DNA from: Erodium maritimum
Taxonomy: Eukaryota > Streptophyta > Magnoliopsida > Geraniales > Geraniaceae
NCBI GenBank assembly: GCA_963921825.1
Contig: OY997588.1
Location: 9,996,001 to 10,060,000 of the forward strand
DNA: 64,000 bases
Reading direction: 5' to 3'
Part shown: in pieces, positions 9,880 to 22,900 of the stretch
Layout: the number at the start of each line of letters is the position of its first letter
How positions within the stretch are numbered: position 1 is the stretch's first letter
Position numbers and translations under genes: made by a program
Notes under the pieces: generated by a model
What the model was told of the DNA's origin: nothing
The model's database searches: none
The model's input: the letters and a program-made list of their open reading frames with translations, nothing else

Positions 9880-11439
9880 GGAACTGCGCTGGAAGGACGG
9901 TGGAGAGGCACCCGGGGAACGAGGGTGCCTTCTTTGAAGCGACCAGGCCTTCAGCCCATCAGCGTCGGTGGTGGGCCCATTATCCATTTGAGCGGTTTTG
10001 AAGCTGGTCCAAATTCACATTTATACTATCATGGTTGAAAATTAATACAAGACTATAGAAGATAATGATTTTTATTCAGATACTTTTTACCGAATCAAAC
10101 CGACACATATGGTTATGTTAGTTGGTCCAATTGAGGAGATACATTGAGATTAAAAATAAGGGTCTAGATAGACCATTTGATATTTTAGTTGTGAATATAG
10201 TTTTTTTTGTAATATATTATGTTGAGACCATTTTCACGGGGCAATAATCTTAACTTAATAGCCATTATTAAGTGATAACCAAATTTTGATTAGTTAATAT
10301 CCTCTTCTTTTTTTTTGAAGTAGAGTGATTATAATATGTATCAAATGGGATGTTTATATATATTTTTAAATTATTTCATTAATCATTTCCTAAAACCACA
10401 AACAACATTTTGGGAAAAATCCCTTACAGTCAATATATAGTCCGAAAATACTCGTTCATCACAAGTATTCCGGCTAACTAGACTACACGACATACTTCTT
10501 AATAACCAATAAAAGTTATTCGACAACAGGAGATTAGATCAATCATGTAAGACCAAAGTTTTAAATTCTTATACGAGTTGTTGTCTTGACTTATGAAGTT
10601 ATGACCCGAGTTACCTCAAAGAACATGACCCCTCTAGATAGCGACATACCTAGTTTGAGGGGATAGTTCCAAAATACCCCCAGGCTATCATGGCTCCCAA
10701 CGAGGCTGTTTTACAACCTTCGTCGATTTCCTTGAGGAGAGGGATGAATGTATGTCTTTGGCGTCCGGGTCAACATTCATGGGCTCATAAACTCTCTTCT
10801 TGATTATGTCCTTCATAGCAACTGCTCGTTGAGATTTCTCTCAAGCTAGTTCTTTCACAATTTTAGCTCTTCGTGGGCCCCTCTTGACTGATTTTTGGTT
10901 GTGCCTTCTTGTTCCGTACAAACCCCAATTGGAATTTTCTTCTTTAGCTCATTATCCCTTAAAATCGTGTGCTAGAGAGTAACAACAAGTTGTGAACCTC
11001 GATTAGGAATCTCACATGGCAGAGTGGCCCCACCTACCTGTTTGGATTCAGTTTTCCAGGGGATACGAACCCCAACTGGCCCAGGTTAGGAAAAATTACA
11101 TGTTAAATGGTTATCGGGGTTCAATTAGATACTACCGATCTCTTCCCTACTTCCAAATGTCCCTTTAGTGCCAGCACTGAGGCACGCTTAGCACATTGGT
11201 CTTTAGGCAAATTTGTAGGCTGAAATTCACTAGAACCTCGTGTCGGGTTTTCCTCTTCCCTTCGACTAACCCCTCCCCCCACAACAGTCCGTGGGTGAGG
11301 TATCCTTGTTGACTTTGGTACCCCTGCAAGCATCACTTTTTTTTTCTGGAGACCCCGAGGTTCTCATCATAGACTTTGGAGCAAGAGGTGGCACGACTTC
11401 CCAATCAGGTCGGATGTAACCATATGTTCATATGGTTGA
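9880..11439. other. Intergenic; 3' debris of a LINE-type ORF
   Basis: The stretch to about 10600 is AT-rich with nothing recognisable. From about 10600 to 11440 the base composition rises and broken minus-strand frames continue from the DUF4283/zinc-knuckle gene next door, but no domain can be named. Confidence 0.3.
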
Positions 11440-12427
11440 TGGATCATGGAAGGAGTTCCTGTATCTGATTGCAAATTGGTCCACCCCAGAAGGACCGCCA
11501 TGCCGACCCAATTAAGATGGCCAAGTCGGTCGCACTATAAGCAAAAATCCGGTAGCTTCTCACACTAGAGTTAGGTTGTAAAAGGCGCTGCAAGCCCCTC
11601 ATACCAGAGCCTGAGATGTCGTTGGAGAGGACGAGTAACATCAATTTCCACCTGAAGCCACATGAAGACGTCCCACCCTCTAGGCTTTGTCAGGTTGTAT
11701 GTTTCGCCCGTTTCCATTTCCATCCCCAATTTAGAGACGAGAAACCCCTTTATGTGGGAAACCCTAGCCTCAACCAGTAATCGTATGCTCTTATCGCCGT
11801 GTAAACATACTGAAAGATCAATGTTTCTGGTTGAGTGCATGGTGGGAGCGGCATGAGGAGCAACATAGTACCATAAAAGGACCATGGCTTCCTATCCCTA
11901 ATACCCTCCAACGCAACTTGGAAAGGGAAGAAGAACGAGACAATATTGTCCGTCAGGGGTTGGACCTTAGGGCCCCGGACGTCCCAAGTGTTTGATATTA
12001 AACCACAAAGGGTTGTGGTCTTACCCGTTTGTCGATAAGCAGACGACCCGCAAGGGCGAACGATATTGAGCATCGTCCATGGTCGGAACAACGCTAGCAG
12101 GGACCTTAAAAATCCCGTCATCGTCGTTGAAGTCATCAGCTTGCTCCTCCCCGATTGTTACACCTGTGAGTTTTGTTTGAATATCCTCAACCGAGCTCGG
12201 TTTGGTCTTCTCGGCTAGAGGACGGGGAACTGTGAAAGTGGAAGTACGGAGTTGGAGATTCGGTTTTTCTTCCAAGAGAGCCCCATTGCATATTGCTTTG
12301 GAGTCCCGAGAACTCCAGTAATTGTAGAGGTGTTGAGGGAAGAAGTGGTTAAGGACAAAGTGGGGAGGGGGTACGGGAGGAGTGGCGGTAGCTGAGGTGT
12401 AGATGGAGCTGGAGCTTGAGGATTCAT
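11440..12427 (-). pseudogene. DUF4283 / CCHC zinc-knuckle (LINE ORF1-type) pseudogene
   Basis: Minus-strand pieces in several frames read as the DUF4283 plus zf-CCHC_4 protein typical of plant LINE ORF1 and At4g02000-like genes. In order: a proline-rich leader (about 12427-12280), an EDIQTKLTGVTIGEE-like head, then DNIVSFFFPFQVALEG and PWSFYGTMLLL. Next come the RLG-like segment and WLQVEIDVTRPLQRHLRL (about 11600-11660). Last is a decayed zinc knuckle, DFC..C.RLGHL (about 11500-11560), with a stop between the first two cysteines. At least two frame changes and one stop are present, so it is dead. No reverse transcriptase is attached. Confidence 0.6.
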
Positions 12428-13723
12428 GGCCGAAGAGGCACTAAGCGGTGGAGATGATTTATGTGGTGGTGTTTTGAAGGCGATAAGGGTGGAAGGAATG
12501 AAGACGGTAAAGTGGACAAATGATAAAGGAGCACTAAAGCGCTTTGGCGAGTAGAGAGGGGAGGAAAGGAAGAGTTCGATGCTATTTGTACCGTTTTAGA
12601 AGTAAAAGAAGAGAAACGTACGAAACATATGACAAAAAAAAAACGTAAGGTGAGGGACTCAAGACAAAACTTCTAATTTTGAAGTCTTTAAATAGGGTGT
12701 TTATATAATTTGTGTGTTTTGGAATTCAATTATGAATAGAAGGTTATGTTTTGCTGACTTTTTCTCTTATTGACTATGGGTTGGCAGGCATGGTAGAATT
12801 AGTAAGCATGTAATTAATGTTGTGAAAGTTGACGTATACCCTGGTTAGTCGTTAACTTATAATGCAAGGTATTGATAAATTAAGATTATATTTGGATAAT
12901 GTTTGTTTTTATGGTAGGCAGGGACTTTAGACCAAATAGAGGGAATTAATATTGCGGTAATGTTTGGACCTAACCGACTAATTCGAGATTAGATAGTGAT
13001 AAGTTTTTAGTGCAAAATATAACCTATGCAAGTCTTACGCGTGGCCGTGAGAGAAGATTTAAAGAAGCCCTCGGTTGATAACCTTTACACATAGTTGGGT
13101 CTGTCTTAGTAGAGGTGGTCATGAGCATCTGATTGCAAAAAGCCCGCCCGACATCATGGGCTTTCTCATCTCAGTTGCAAGAACAATGCGTAAAACTTTA
13201 AGTGAATTTTTTTTTGTATGGTTTAATTCATTATTGATCAGGCTTCTAGAATTTTGGTTCCTCTCCGATTTTAATCATATGAAATGATAAAATGTTTTGA
13301 ACCCGATGAAATGTCCTGTCCTAAATAAAATAAAATAAATAATTCTTAATTTTTTTTATATGATCTAGAATAGTCTTTCAAAAATAGAAACTCACTATAT
13401 TTCGATTGAGTCAAACTGAGATGAAGTCAAGTAAGACTCAAAAAAAAAAAAAAAACACAAGAAGAGCGTATGAGACTATGAGTGAACAAGTACAACAAAC
13501 CGTAGTAATACATTTTGCGATCAGTAAGTGGTCCATTTTGCGATCTATGATATGTGTCTATTTTGCAAATACATAGATCTATCGAGTGTAATGTAGATAT
13601 ATTCTCAAATAATGGGGTCTTTTCACAATTATACTAAATTGAGCCTCAAATGTTTAGTTTTCTAGGAGGAAGAAAGATAGACAGATCTGCTACGCTCTTG
13701 AGCCTGAGTTAGACTCTGTCACT
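12428..13723. other. Spacer and ECHIDNA promoter region
   Basis: AT-rich DNA without a recognisable gene. It has A-runs at 13440-13455 and TAAAA-type low-complexity words at 13320-13340. The last few hundred bases before 13724 should hold the ECHIDNA promoter and leader; no clear TATA box stands out. Confidence 0.4.
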
Positions 13724-16700
13724 ATGGATCTAAACGCGGTGAGTTGACCCTTTCTGTTTCCTGCATATTTTCCATTTTCTTTATTGTTGCAGTCGACAAG
13801 CTTGATTCGTTTAAATTGTTTCAGATCCGTGCTCTGGGTTGTCGGTTGTAAGCTTAAGCCCTCTGTTTGGCTACTAAGAAAGTCACCATTTCTTTTAAAT
13901 TGCGAGGAAACATTGAAGATTGCAACTTTTTCTTATTTATTTATTTATGCTGGCATGAACTGTGGACCAGAAATTGAATCAACTTAACTATTTAGTCAAA
14001 TGGGGGAAATGAGGGTTAGTTGAATAGAGGCCGCGCATTTGTTGGTTCCTTAGATCTCATTGAGCCGGTTCTGTTTGGTTGTTGAGAAAATGTAGGGAAG
14101 GAAGATAAAATTATAACTTCAGATGTCAGAGTTTTATTACTAAGGAAGATCAAATGCTATTTTGTTTACCCCATTTAAGCATTTTGGGTTTCCATGCATG
14201 ATCTTGTGTTCAGTGTTTAGGATCATAATCTGCAAATTGAGGTTTGATGCATCACTGCAACCAAATGAAAGAACTGCTTGAGAAACCTTTGTTGAAACTT
14301 GAGTGAATGCATCTTATGATATTTTCCTAATCTCTCGTGGGCTATGATGGGAGTTGCATCTTCTTTCACTTATGGTTCAACAATTATTTTGCATTAGAAT
14401 ATGATGTAATTCTCTCTTATTCACAGCCTGCTGGTGAAAACTACTCAAATCCGAAGACATGTTTCTTTCATGTTCTCTTCAAGGTTAGTTATTCATGATT
14501 TACTGATCTTCAATTTTGCTCTGAGATCTCCATACTTGTTTCACTATACTGAAGGGTTTTCCTTGGTACCTGCAGGCAGCAGCTTTGGCATTTTACATAC
14601 TTTCTGCCCTCTTTTTTGATAGCTTTGTCATTATATTCGTTGTGACTGCTATCCTTGCTGCCTTGGACTTTTGGGTGGTAAAGAATGTGAGCGGGCGTAT
14701 TTTAGTTGGTTTGAGATGGTGGAATGAGATCAATGATCTTGGCGAAAGTGTATGGAAATTTGAATGCCTTGACCAGGAGGTTTGTTTTGTCCTTTCATAT
14801 CAATATACTTCTATTTCTAATATTCCTTTTTATTTATTTGAGAACTACCAAGTGTCCCACAAGTCATACAAAATAATGTGGCAAGCTACACAACATAATT
14901 TTAGGGTGAAAATTTAATTTTGAATGAGTGATAGAGTGACACATATAATACGATCACCTGGCCCTGAGTTTTTAGGCTTAAAGTATCCAACTTATAAGAC
15001 ATATGGTACACTAAGCTAATTGTGATTGTGCCAAGTTCACACCCATTGAGAACACATCACTTTGTACAAAAAGTGTAAAGTCTGAGACATATAGCAATAG
15101 CATATTAACATTACTCTTTACATTTTGGGGTGTTTATCAATTATATCTCATGTTGGTGCTCTTTCTTTGTCAGTCATTGGCCCGGATGAACAAGAAAGAT
15201 TCATGGCTATTCTGGTGGACCCTCTACCTCACGGTAAGCAAGCATGGATCAACTATGACATGTACTATACAGACCAACACCGTCACATAACTTCAGCGAA
15301 ATCCAGAACATATATAACATTTATATACTATATAGAAGGCAAGGCATGCAAGGAACACTAGTTGATAACCGTTAATGCCCCATAAATGTCATGTGAGTGA
15401 TCTGGTGAGGAGTATGAAGCACTTGAAAGATTGAATCTTAAAATTTATGTGCAAAGTTTAGAACTAACGAATTTTTTTCCAAAGGTAAGGGTACCGTCGA
15501 TTGCCTTCGTTGGGGTTTAGGTGTATACTTTATATTTATTATCATGTTATACATTATAAGCAATAACTTGTCTTAATGTTTATATTTGCGTGCATCTTAG
15601 ATTGTCCTGTGTTTTGTAGGCGGTGGCATGGATTGTGTTGGGAATATTCTCTCTTATAAGGTTTCAAGCTGACTATCTCCTAGTTGTTGGAGTTTGTTTG
15701 ACCTTGAGCATTGCAAATATAGTTGGCTTTACCAAATGCCGCAAAGGTGAGTAAATCGTTTTTTAATGTTTCTGAAATAGACTATGAGAAACTGGTTTCT
15801 ATAGGATTCAATATCGATATAAGTCTCTTCACTTAGCTTGGCATAACCTTAATTATTTTTGGTTTTTAAGTATATCAAACCCTCTTAACTTAATATACAC
15901 GTTACTAAATATATCTAACACAATTGTAGCAGAAAAGGCAAACCTAATTTCTAATATGGTTCAGAGTTAATTTGGAAGGTCAAACTGAACTTGGTTTATG
16001 TTTGAATAGTACAAGGAAGGCACTATCATGGTTTATACAGTAGTACATTAAAGCTGGGAAACTCTTGGAACATATTTCCATCTTCTGCTGTTATATTATT
16101 GTTATTATTATTCCACTTGACATTTTATTTCAAGTTATAAGTTTTGCTTATTATTACAACCGTTTAGAATCCTATGTGAGTATTTATTTATCCTGTATTG
16201 AGTAAGCATTGTGTCAAAGAAGTGTTAATATATATCTTTGACCTATGACATACTAAACGATTCTTTTGGGTCAGAGTGATGCCAAATATGTATAACATGG
16301 TTGGTAGGGCATCTAGAAGCTTACAGTTCTTATTTATTATATTCATCCAAATGAAAAAAAACAACCCAAAAAGATCAAACTTAATTATGATCAAGAACCA
16401 TGCATGCTAGAGGAGTTTAAGAAAAATACCAAAGTTTCTTTTCAATTCATCAACAATTGATGCAACCCATAGGTAAGCTCTCCAATGTGAAGCCTCTAGT
16501 CCGTCAACCAGTCGATCCTCCAAAGCTCCTCCACTTGAACTAGAAGCTCTTGGCACTCCCTTGAATCCTTGATCAAAAAATGTCTAGCTCTCTTGTTCTA
16601 GGATGGAAGAAAAATGGAAGCTCACTTTTTCTCTTTTGGGGAGCCATGAAACTTGGGTCACCGCACCTCACAAGCTTAGGCAACTGGGAAGTTTTTGCTT

Positions 16701-17131
16701 CAGTTGTGTTTGAAGAGGAACAGTCCAAGAGAGGATATTGGGAGAGAGGGGGAGAGAGAGTAAAGAACAAAATGATATTTAATAGAAATAAAATTTTAAG
16801 CTAATAAACTAAATATTAAATAACTATTACTATTTTGATTCTGCCCAGTAGGAACTTGATTAGATAGATCATTTGGGGACTTGTTCTAAAATGGATCCCA
16901 AATCAGATTAAATGGGATAGTTGAGGACTAAATATTTGATGCCTGTAATTATCCTTACGGCTACTCTATTTGTTTTATGGTTTAATGACATATGTTAATT
17001 GGATACTTACAAAGAAGAAAAATTATATGGTGTTGCATACAGATGCTAAGAAGCAGATCCAGCAATTTGCCTCCCAGACCATTGCTAATCGTTTCTCATC
17101 CACATTACAATCGGCCTTCAGCATGGTCTGA
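13724..17131 (+). CDS. ECH: ECHIDNA / TVP23 Golgi membrane protein
   Basis: TVP23-family four-helix membrane protein of the trans-Golgi network; in Arabidopsis ECHIDNA acts with YIP proteins in secretion and cell elongation. Six exons: 13724-13738 (only MDLNA), 14427-14483, 14576-14779, 15174-15233, 15620-15746 and 17043-17131. All have GT-AG borders and matching phases, giving 183 residues (family about 186). Diagnostic segments are NPKTCFFHVLFK, ALAFYILSALFFDSFVIIF, DFWVVKNVSGRILVGLRWWN, ESVWKFECLDQE, SLARMNKKDSWLFWWTLYL, the last two helices, and the tail KKQIQQFASQTIANRF. The whole frame is intact. Intron 5 (15747-17042) is the largest. It holds, on the minus strand near 16570-16770, an open stretch that looks like the edge of another gene or element but matches nothing I know. 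Confidence 0.97.
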
Positions 17132-18111
17132 ATCAATATGTTGATGACAAAAAATACATTTTTGATGGTGATGTGAGGTGGTGGTGGCTTGTACTTGACC
17201 ATTGTATCTCAGCTGCTATTGGAATGGACTTCTGTGAGGTATGGAGGCAGGTTATTGATGTTTTATAACATGAATTTGGATGGTTGTACGATAAATTTCA
17301 GAAAAAAGCTGATAAGCACAAGTGTAATGTTTCTTTATGATTGTTAAATATATATATTCCTTCTTCTTCCCCCCTCCCCTTTTAGTTGTGTTGTGTGCTG
17401 CTGTAAGCTATATAATTTTTTTGTGGGGGCTTACCCCCATTACCGATAGGGTTCTTTCATACTATTGATTGTTTGGAAATGAAATTATTAGATTATTGCC
17501 AACTCAACCAGTCCTATATACTTGGCTCAACCTCATAACTAGATATGTTTGTTACCCAGAAACCCTATTGCAATGTTTTAAAAGACCATGTTTTTTTTTG
17601 TCGATGGAAAGGAAAAAAACATGTGCAATTTTGGGGCCCAAATGTATAATATTGGATCACTAGAAGGAATGAGAATGACAAAAACAAGAGTCCCCTTCTG
17701 GTGATTGATTCTGCTTATGTGGATAAGGCTTCTACTTCAAATATCATTGGTTTTCATTTTCCTAGTCAGTGCACTTTTACATGTGGCTACAATTTGTTCT
17801 TTTTTCTTTATGGAATCAGACCTTTTATACGAAATAAAAAAAATGAACAATTTGTAGAAATGAACACCCTACCCCACACTACCAATTCTTATCCAATCGA
17901 GGTCTTGGTTTTAAATATAAAACATGGTTTTAAAATCTAGAAATACAGTATTAATTTTTTTTGGAAACCAAATAAATATCGTGACTCAAATATTGGAGCC
18001 CAAAACAAAAAAGATTTACACCACCCTCACTTTCTATAATTTCTCATAAATTTTATTTTGTTTTTAAATTTTAACATATCATTGCTCGGGACACCCATGG
18101 ATCGATTCGTC
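17132..18111. other. ECHIDNA 3' flank and AT-rich spacer
   Basis: The 3' untranslated region of ECHIDNA probably occupies the first few hundred bases. The rest shows no gene. From about 18060 the sequence just left of the hAT insertion may be the upstream part of the LINE RNase H remnant that continues at 19049. Confidence 0.4.
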
Positions 18112-19042
18112 CAGGGGCGGAGCTATTCAGTGCCCGGGGGGCACGTGCCCCCCCTCAAATTCTTCCCCAACTTTATGTACTGTCTCATTTTTCTAATTTT
18201 TTAACATTATTTTCTATAAATGTTTGAAGTGCCCCCCTCAATTTTTCTAAATCTTGTTTACCGTCTCTTAGTTTCTTAATTTTTTAATTTTTAACATTAT
18301 TTTATATAAATATTTGAAGTGCCCCCCTCAATTTTTCTAAACCTTGTTTACCGTCTCTTTTTACCCCTTAATTTCTTCAACAACAAAATAACCTCTACTT
18401 TTTCTAAAACTTTTTTATTGCAACTAACTTTTGAATCATGTTATATTATTTATTATTTAAAATCTTTAATAATAATTAACAATCTATAAAAGCTTATTTT
18501 TATTTAAATTAGCGTTTAGGGATCAAATGTGTTAATCACATTATTTTGATCAATTTTTTTGTCGATTATATTGACATTGACGTATTTAATTTTTTATTAA
18601 TTTGTTTTTTATTGTAATGATTTTACTTGTCGTTATTACGATTGCGGAAATAGTATTTTATGTTATAAATATGATTAAGACTCGATTGAGAAACTGATTG
18701 AGATGCAATTGATGAGTAATAACATGATAATATACAACAAAAGTGTTTTACAATATTTTCAAAATATGAAATCTCGGTGTCACGTCTTATAAAATAAATA
18801 GTCATTTATTGTTTTTTATACAATATTAATATTTTTAATGTTACTTTGTATTATTTTAAAGTTATGTGTTAGTATTAAAAGAAAAATTGGTGCACCTTGA
18901 CCGAAAAACCTAGCTCCGCCGCTGCGTGTTAGTATTAAAAAAATTGGTGCCCCCTTACCGAAAAACCTAGCTCCGCCACTACGTGTTAGTATTAAAAAAA
19001 AATTGGTGCCCCCCCTCACCGGAAAACCTAGCTCCGCCACTG
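18112..19042. mobile_element. Non-autonomous hAT element
   Basis: Starts CAGGGGCGGAGCTA and ends TAGCTCCGCCACTG, the classic hAT terminal inverted repeat of plants. The 8-bp target duplication is gattcgtc (18104-18111) against ggttcgtc (19043-19050), one difference. Inside are AT-rich sequence and subterminal GTGCCCCCCTCAA words repeated near the left end. No transposase is present. It lies within an older LINE RNase H remnant. Confidence 0.85.
18866..19042. repeat. Triplicated right end of the hAT element
   Basis: Three tandem units of 60, 57 and 60 bp begin at 18866, 18926 and 18983. Each runs GTGTTAGTATTAAAA, then ATTGGTGC, then ACCTAGCTCCGCC. Each unit ends in a near-complete copy of the terminal inverted repeat, so the element has three candidate right ends. 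Confidence 0.85.
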
Positions 19043-19048
19043 GGTTCG

Positions 19049-19384
19049 TCTGATATGGTCTCCGATCATGTTGAAGCTTGCGCTTTAGCAACGACACTGA
19101 AGAATGTACTGCGTTTTAGATCCAATGTTATCATCCGTTCTGATGCTCAGGTCCTCCTCAACCTGATCTCTCATGGTGATCCTCCGGTCTCGCCTATTGG
19201 AACACTGATTAGGGATATCCGTGAGCTTCTTTCTCAACAAGAGGGAACAACCCTTTAATTTGTAAAAAAAACTACGAACAAAGCTTCCCACTGACTAGTT
19301 AAAAAAACTCGTTCTATGTTTCTTCTTCAGTCGTCAGACCTTATATATGATGTACTCCAATATATCGTTGATTTCGATTTGTAA
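19049..19384 (+). pseudogene. LINE RNase H (RVT_3-like) remnant
   Basis: Reads SDMVSDHVEACALATTLKN, then VIIRSDAQVLLNLI, then LIRDIRELLSQQ. This matches the plant LINE reverse-transcriptase-like RNase H fold, including the E-A-x-A helix, the SD strand and the RDIRELL helix. After a stop and a frame change it continues as KTTNKASH and LIYDVLQYIVDFDL, the family's C-terminal end. The 5' part was cut off by the hAT insertion. No endonuclease or reverse transcriptase is nearby. Confidence 0.6.
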
Positions 19385-19905
19385 TAAAGTTACAACTTTC
19401 GCTCAATTTTTTTTTGCATAAGCAGATAGCTTAACGCACAATTTAGCCACCATCTGTGAAAACGCATGTGATATTTCTGATAACATGTCACAACACGAGT
19501 ATTTGTCTAAATTTTAGTTGATTAATTAATCTGTCAGTAATAATCTCAATTTCTAAAAATGGTATATTAAACTACAGAGGCATATGATATTTACTATAAA
19601 GAAGGAAAGGAAAGTGAGAAGCGACAACATGTTTTGGGAAGACAACCTGTGTCCTGCGCCTCCATCTTCATCGTCGCCTGTCTTTTCTGATATTTGGGCC
19701 ACTCTTCCCCAATTTTTCCTTCTCACCATCTGCTCTGAATCTCTCTTTTACTTCATTACCTCGCTGTGTTTCCTTATCGCTTCATCAATCTCTGATCCGG
19801 TTCCTCAACCGCGACAGAGATAGATTCAAGCTTCTTTTCCTTACCCATTTGATCTATCTCTTTGCAGATTCCAATCCTAACATTTTTTTTGTTGAAAATT
19901 CAGCC

Positions 19906-22900
19906 ATGAACCCGTCCACAAGAATCCTCCGCACTTTCCGGAACTCCGCGTTTCTTCGATTACAAAATGCAAGATTGAGCTCACCCACCAAAAATTTATC
20001 GAATTCCCGCTTCAATTTCGGCCAGAATTGCCATCCCCAGGCCTGTCCTGTCCTAATTCCGAGTTCTCAGAGCCTAATCGATAATACCCGCAAGGCTTCC
20101 GCTTCTGGGATGCTGAATTTAGGGTTTGGGCAATCTAGGCTTGTGCAAAGGTCCTATCTTTTTTGGCCTTCCAGTGTTGCAGCTAATTGTAATGGTGTTT
20201 CTGTTATTCCATGCGTCGCTTCCAATTGTAGGAAATATTCAACTTCTGTAGAACCCCATGTTAATGACACGAATTTTGAGAGGATATATGTTCAAGGGGG
20301 TATACATGTGAAGCCATTGGTGGTTGGGAAGGTTGATAGAGATGAGAATTCTGAAGATTCTAGGGTTGAAGCGGGTGTTTTTGGGGCTAATACAGAAGTT
20401 TCTGAGGAAGTAAATGTGAGAGCTGAGGTCGGGAGTGGTGCTCCCAAGAGGGAGGAATCAGAGATAGAGAGGCAAGCTTGGAAGTTGTTAAAGGATTCGG
20501 TGGTGACGTATTGTGGGAGCCCGATTGGTACCGTGGCAGCCAATGATCCAGGGGACAAGCAACCATTGAATTATGATCAGGTGTTCATTAGAGATTTTGT
20601 TCCCTCAGCACTTGCATTCCTGTTGAGGGGAGAGGGAGAGATTGTGAGAAACTTTCTCCTTCATACCTTGCAGTTGCAGGTAACCAGTTTCCAACTCTTA
20701 GTTGTGTCTTTCTTTATTATGTTAGTTTCTATTTCCCTTACTGAATATGTATGTTAGTTTTGTTGTTTTTGTACTCCATGATGATGATTCTCATTTGAAA
20801 AAACATTTATGTTTATACATATGGATTTTGATTGATGATAGTTCCTTGTTGTTTCACTTAGGAATGGCTAATTGTGGATTTGAGAAATGAATGTAGTTGC
20901 ATTTTACCTATCCATTTAATATTTATATGATGTTGACGAGAATTAAGTTTCCTTTTCTATTGAAGCTCTCTCAAACTGCTGATGCCTTAGTGTTGAACAG
21001 TTGAAGTGGGTTCAAGTGCTTTTAGATACATCTTTGTTCTGAGTTCAAGTAATTTCCTTATCGTTTTGGTGTGCCTAAGAAAACCAATTATTATATTCTT
21101 TTTGTTGTAAATGAGGAATTCCTCTATATGATATGTGTACACTAAAACTCATATTGTGATTATTGGTGATTGGAACATTAGGGGTGACATCTTGTTATGT
21201 ATTTAATTTAATGCATCCTTGTTATGTGGGACTTTAGGTGGTCATATTTATGTTACTTATCTCTTATATGGCAATTTATCTGTCTTACTAGTGAAGAAAA
21301 GTTTTTAATTTTTGGTGTCCGATAGGTTGCGCTTCTATTCGTGCTGAACGTGCATGTGTGGATATTTGATGTTTTGTCTAATGTTTTCATTTATGTTTGT
21401 TAGAGTTGGGAGAAAACAGTAGACTGCTACAGCCCAGGGCAGGGGTTGATGCCTGCAAGTTTCAAAGTTAGAAGTGTGCCTCTGGATGAAAATAAGTTTG
21501 AAGAAGTTCTTGATCCGGACTTTGGGGAGTCAGCTATAGGCCGGGTTGCACCTGTGGATTCTGGTCAGTACATTTTAATACTTTCTGCAAATAGTATTTA
21601 CCAAAATTTCTTGGACCTTTAATATCATCATCATTCAATGATGCTAAGATATCATTTTAATATTTTCTTATTTACTAGGCTTGTGGTGGATCATCCTATT
21701 GAGGGCCTATGGAAAGATCACTGGTGACTATGCATTACAAGAAAGGGTTGATGTTCAAACGGGCATAAAACTGATTCTAAACTTGTGTTTAACTGATGGA
21801 TTTGATATGTTCCCTTCTCTCTTGGTTACTGATGGCTCTTGTATGATAGACCGACGCATGGGGATTCATGGTCACCCTCTTGAGATCCAAGTAAGTTCAG
21901 TACCATTGATAGTCTTTCTAGTTTCTCTCAAATATACTGCTTTAGCAGGCTGTCTGGATTATACACATTTTTATGTTTAACCTATGAAGTGAGGATGCTA
22001 GCATGATCTTGAATATTTTGATGAAAAAAAATATAGAAACTCTTAATACTAAGGAGTGCATTTGTAGTTAGAAGTACCTCAAGAGTTTATGGTCCAAATC
22101 ATGAGGCTATTTAAGGTTTTAACACTCACGAAGCAAGGTGTTTTTTGTCTTGTTTTTATTTTCTTTAGTGTTAAGACTTATTCCAAACCTAAAACTTAGG
22201 CTATTAGGTGGAGAGCCTAACTAGTTTATCAAGTGATCACCTAGACTGTGGGACACTTGAACACTTTCCCTCACTTGCAGGCTGAACAACATTAAGTGAT
22301 TCACACGTGAACCAATAACATATTTATGGGGAGGAAAGACAAATGAGCCACAAACACAATACCAACTCAAGCTCTGATGCCATGTTCAACTTAGAAGTTA
22401 AGTAAGGGTTGGAGTAAGTTTAATACTTAGAAATTAAGATTGTGAATCATCTATTAGGGGTTTATGAAATTAACTATTTTTAGAGAATGCAGAATGGAGC
22501 TTAGGCCATCAACTACTGATTAAGATTAAGTTTAATAAAATTGATTTATCTCCCTTTCTCAACTCTACCTCTTTGAATATTAGTTTCAGTTTACAACGTG
22601 CTATACATAGTTCTTTAGAAAAAAATGGGACTGTAGTACTCTATGGCTTGATGACATGTAATTAATATTTGCATTGCATAGCACGCCTTATGGTACACAA
22701 TCGAATTTGGACTTCTTGTACAAAAGAAAGAAACATGTAGAGATTCAAAAACCTTGCTTCAGTTCTTTGGTCTTGTTTCTATTATCTTGTCCTACATCTG
22801 GACTAACAAGTTTGATGTTACAGGCATTATTTTATGCAGCTCTCAGGAGTTCTCGTGAGATGGTAACTGTAAATGAGGGATCTAAGAATTTGGTGAGGGC

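Noticed and set aside
9754-9987. 77-codon frame overlapping the G-box cluster
   Set aside because: It begins within the tandem duplication, has no homology, and is better explained as regulatory or repeat DNA.
16573-16804. Open frames on both strands in ECHIDNA intron 5
   Set aside because: They mirror each other in complementary frames and match nothing known; possibly an unclassified insertion.
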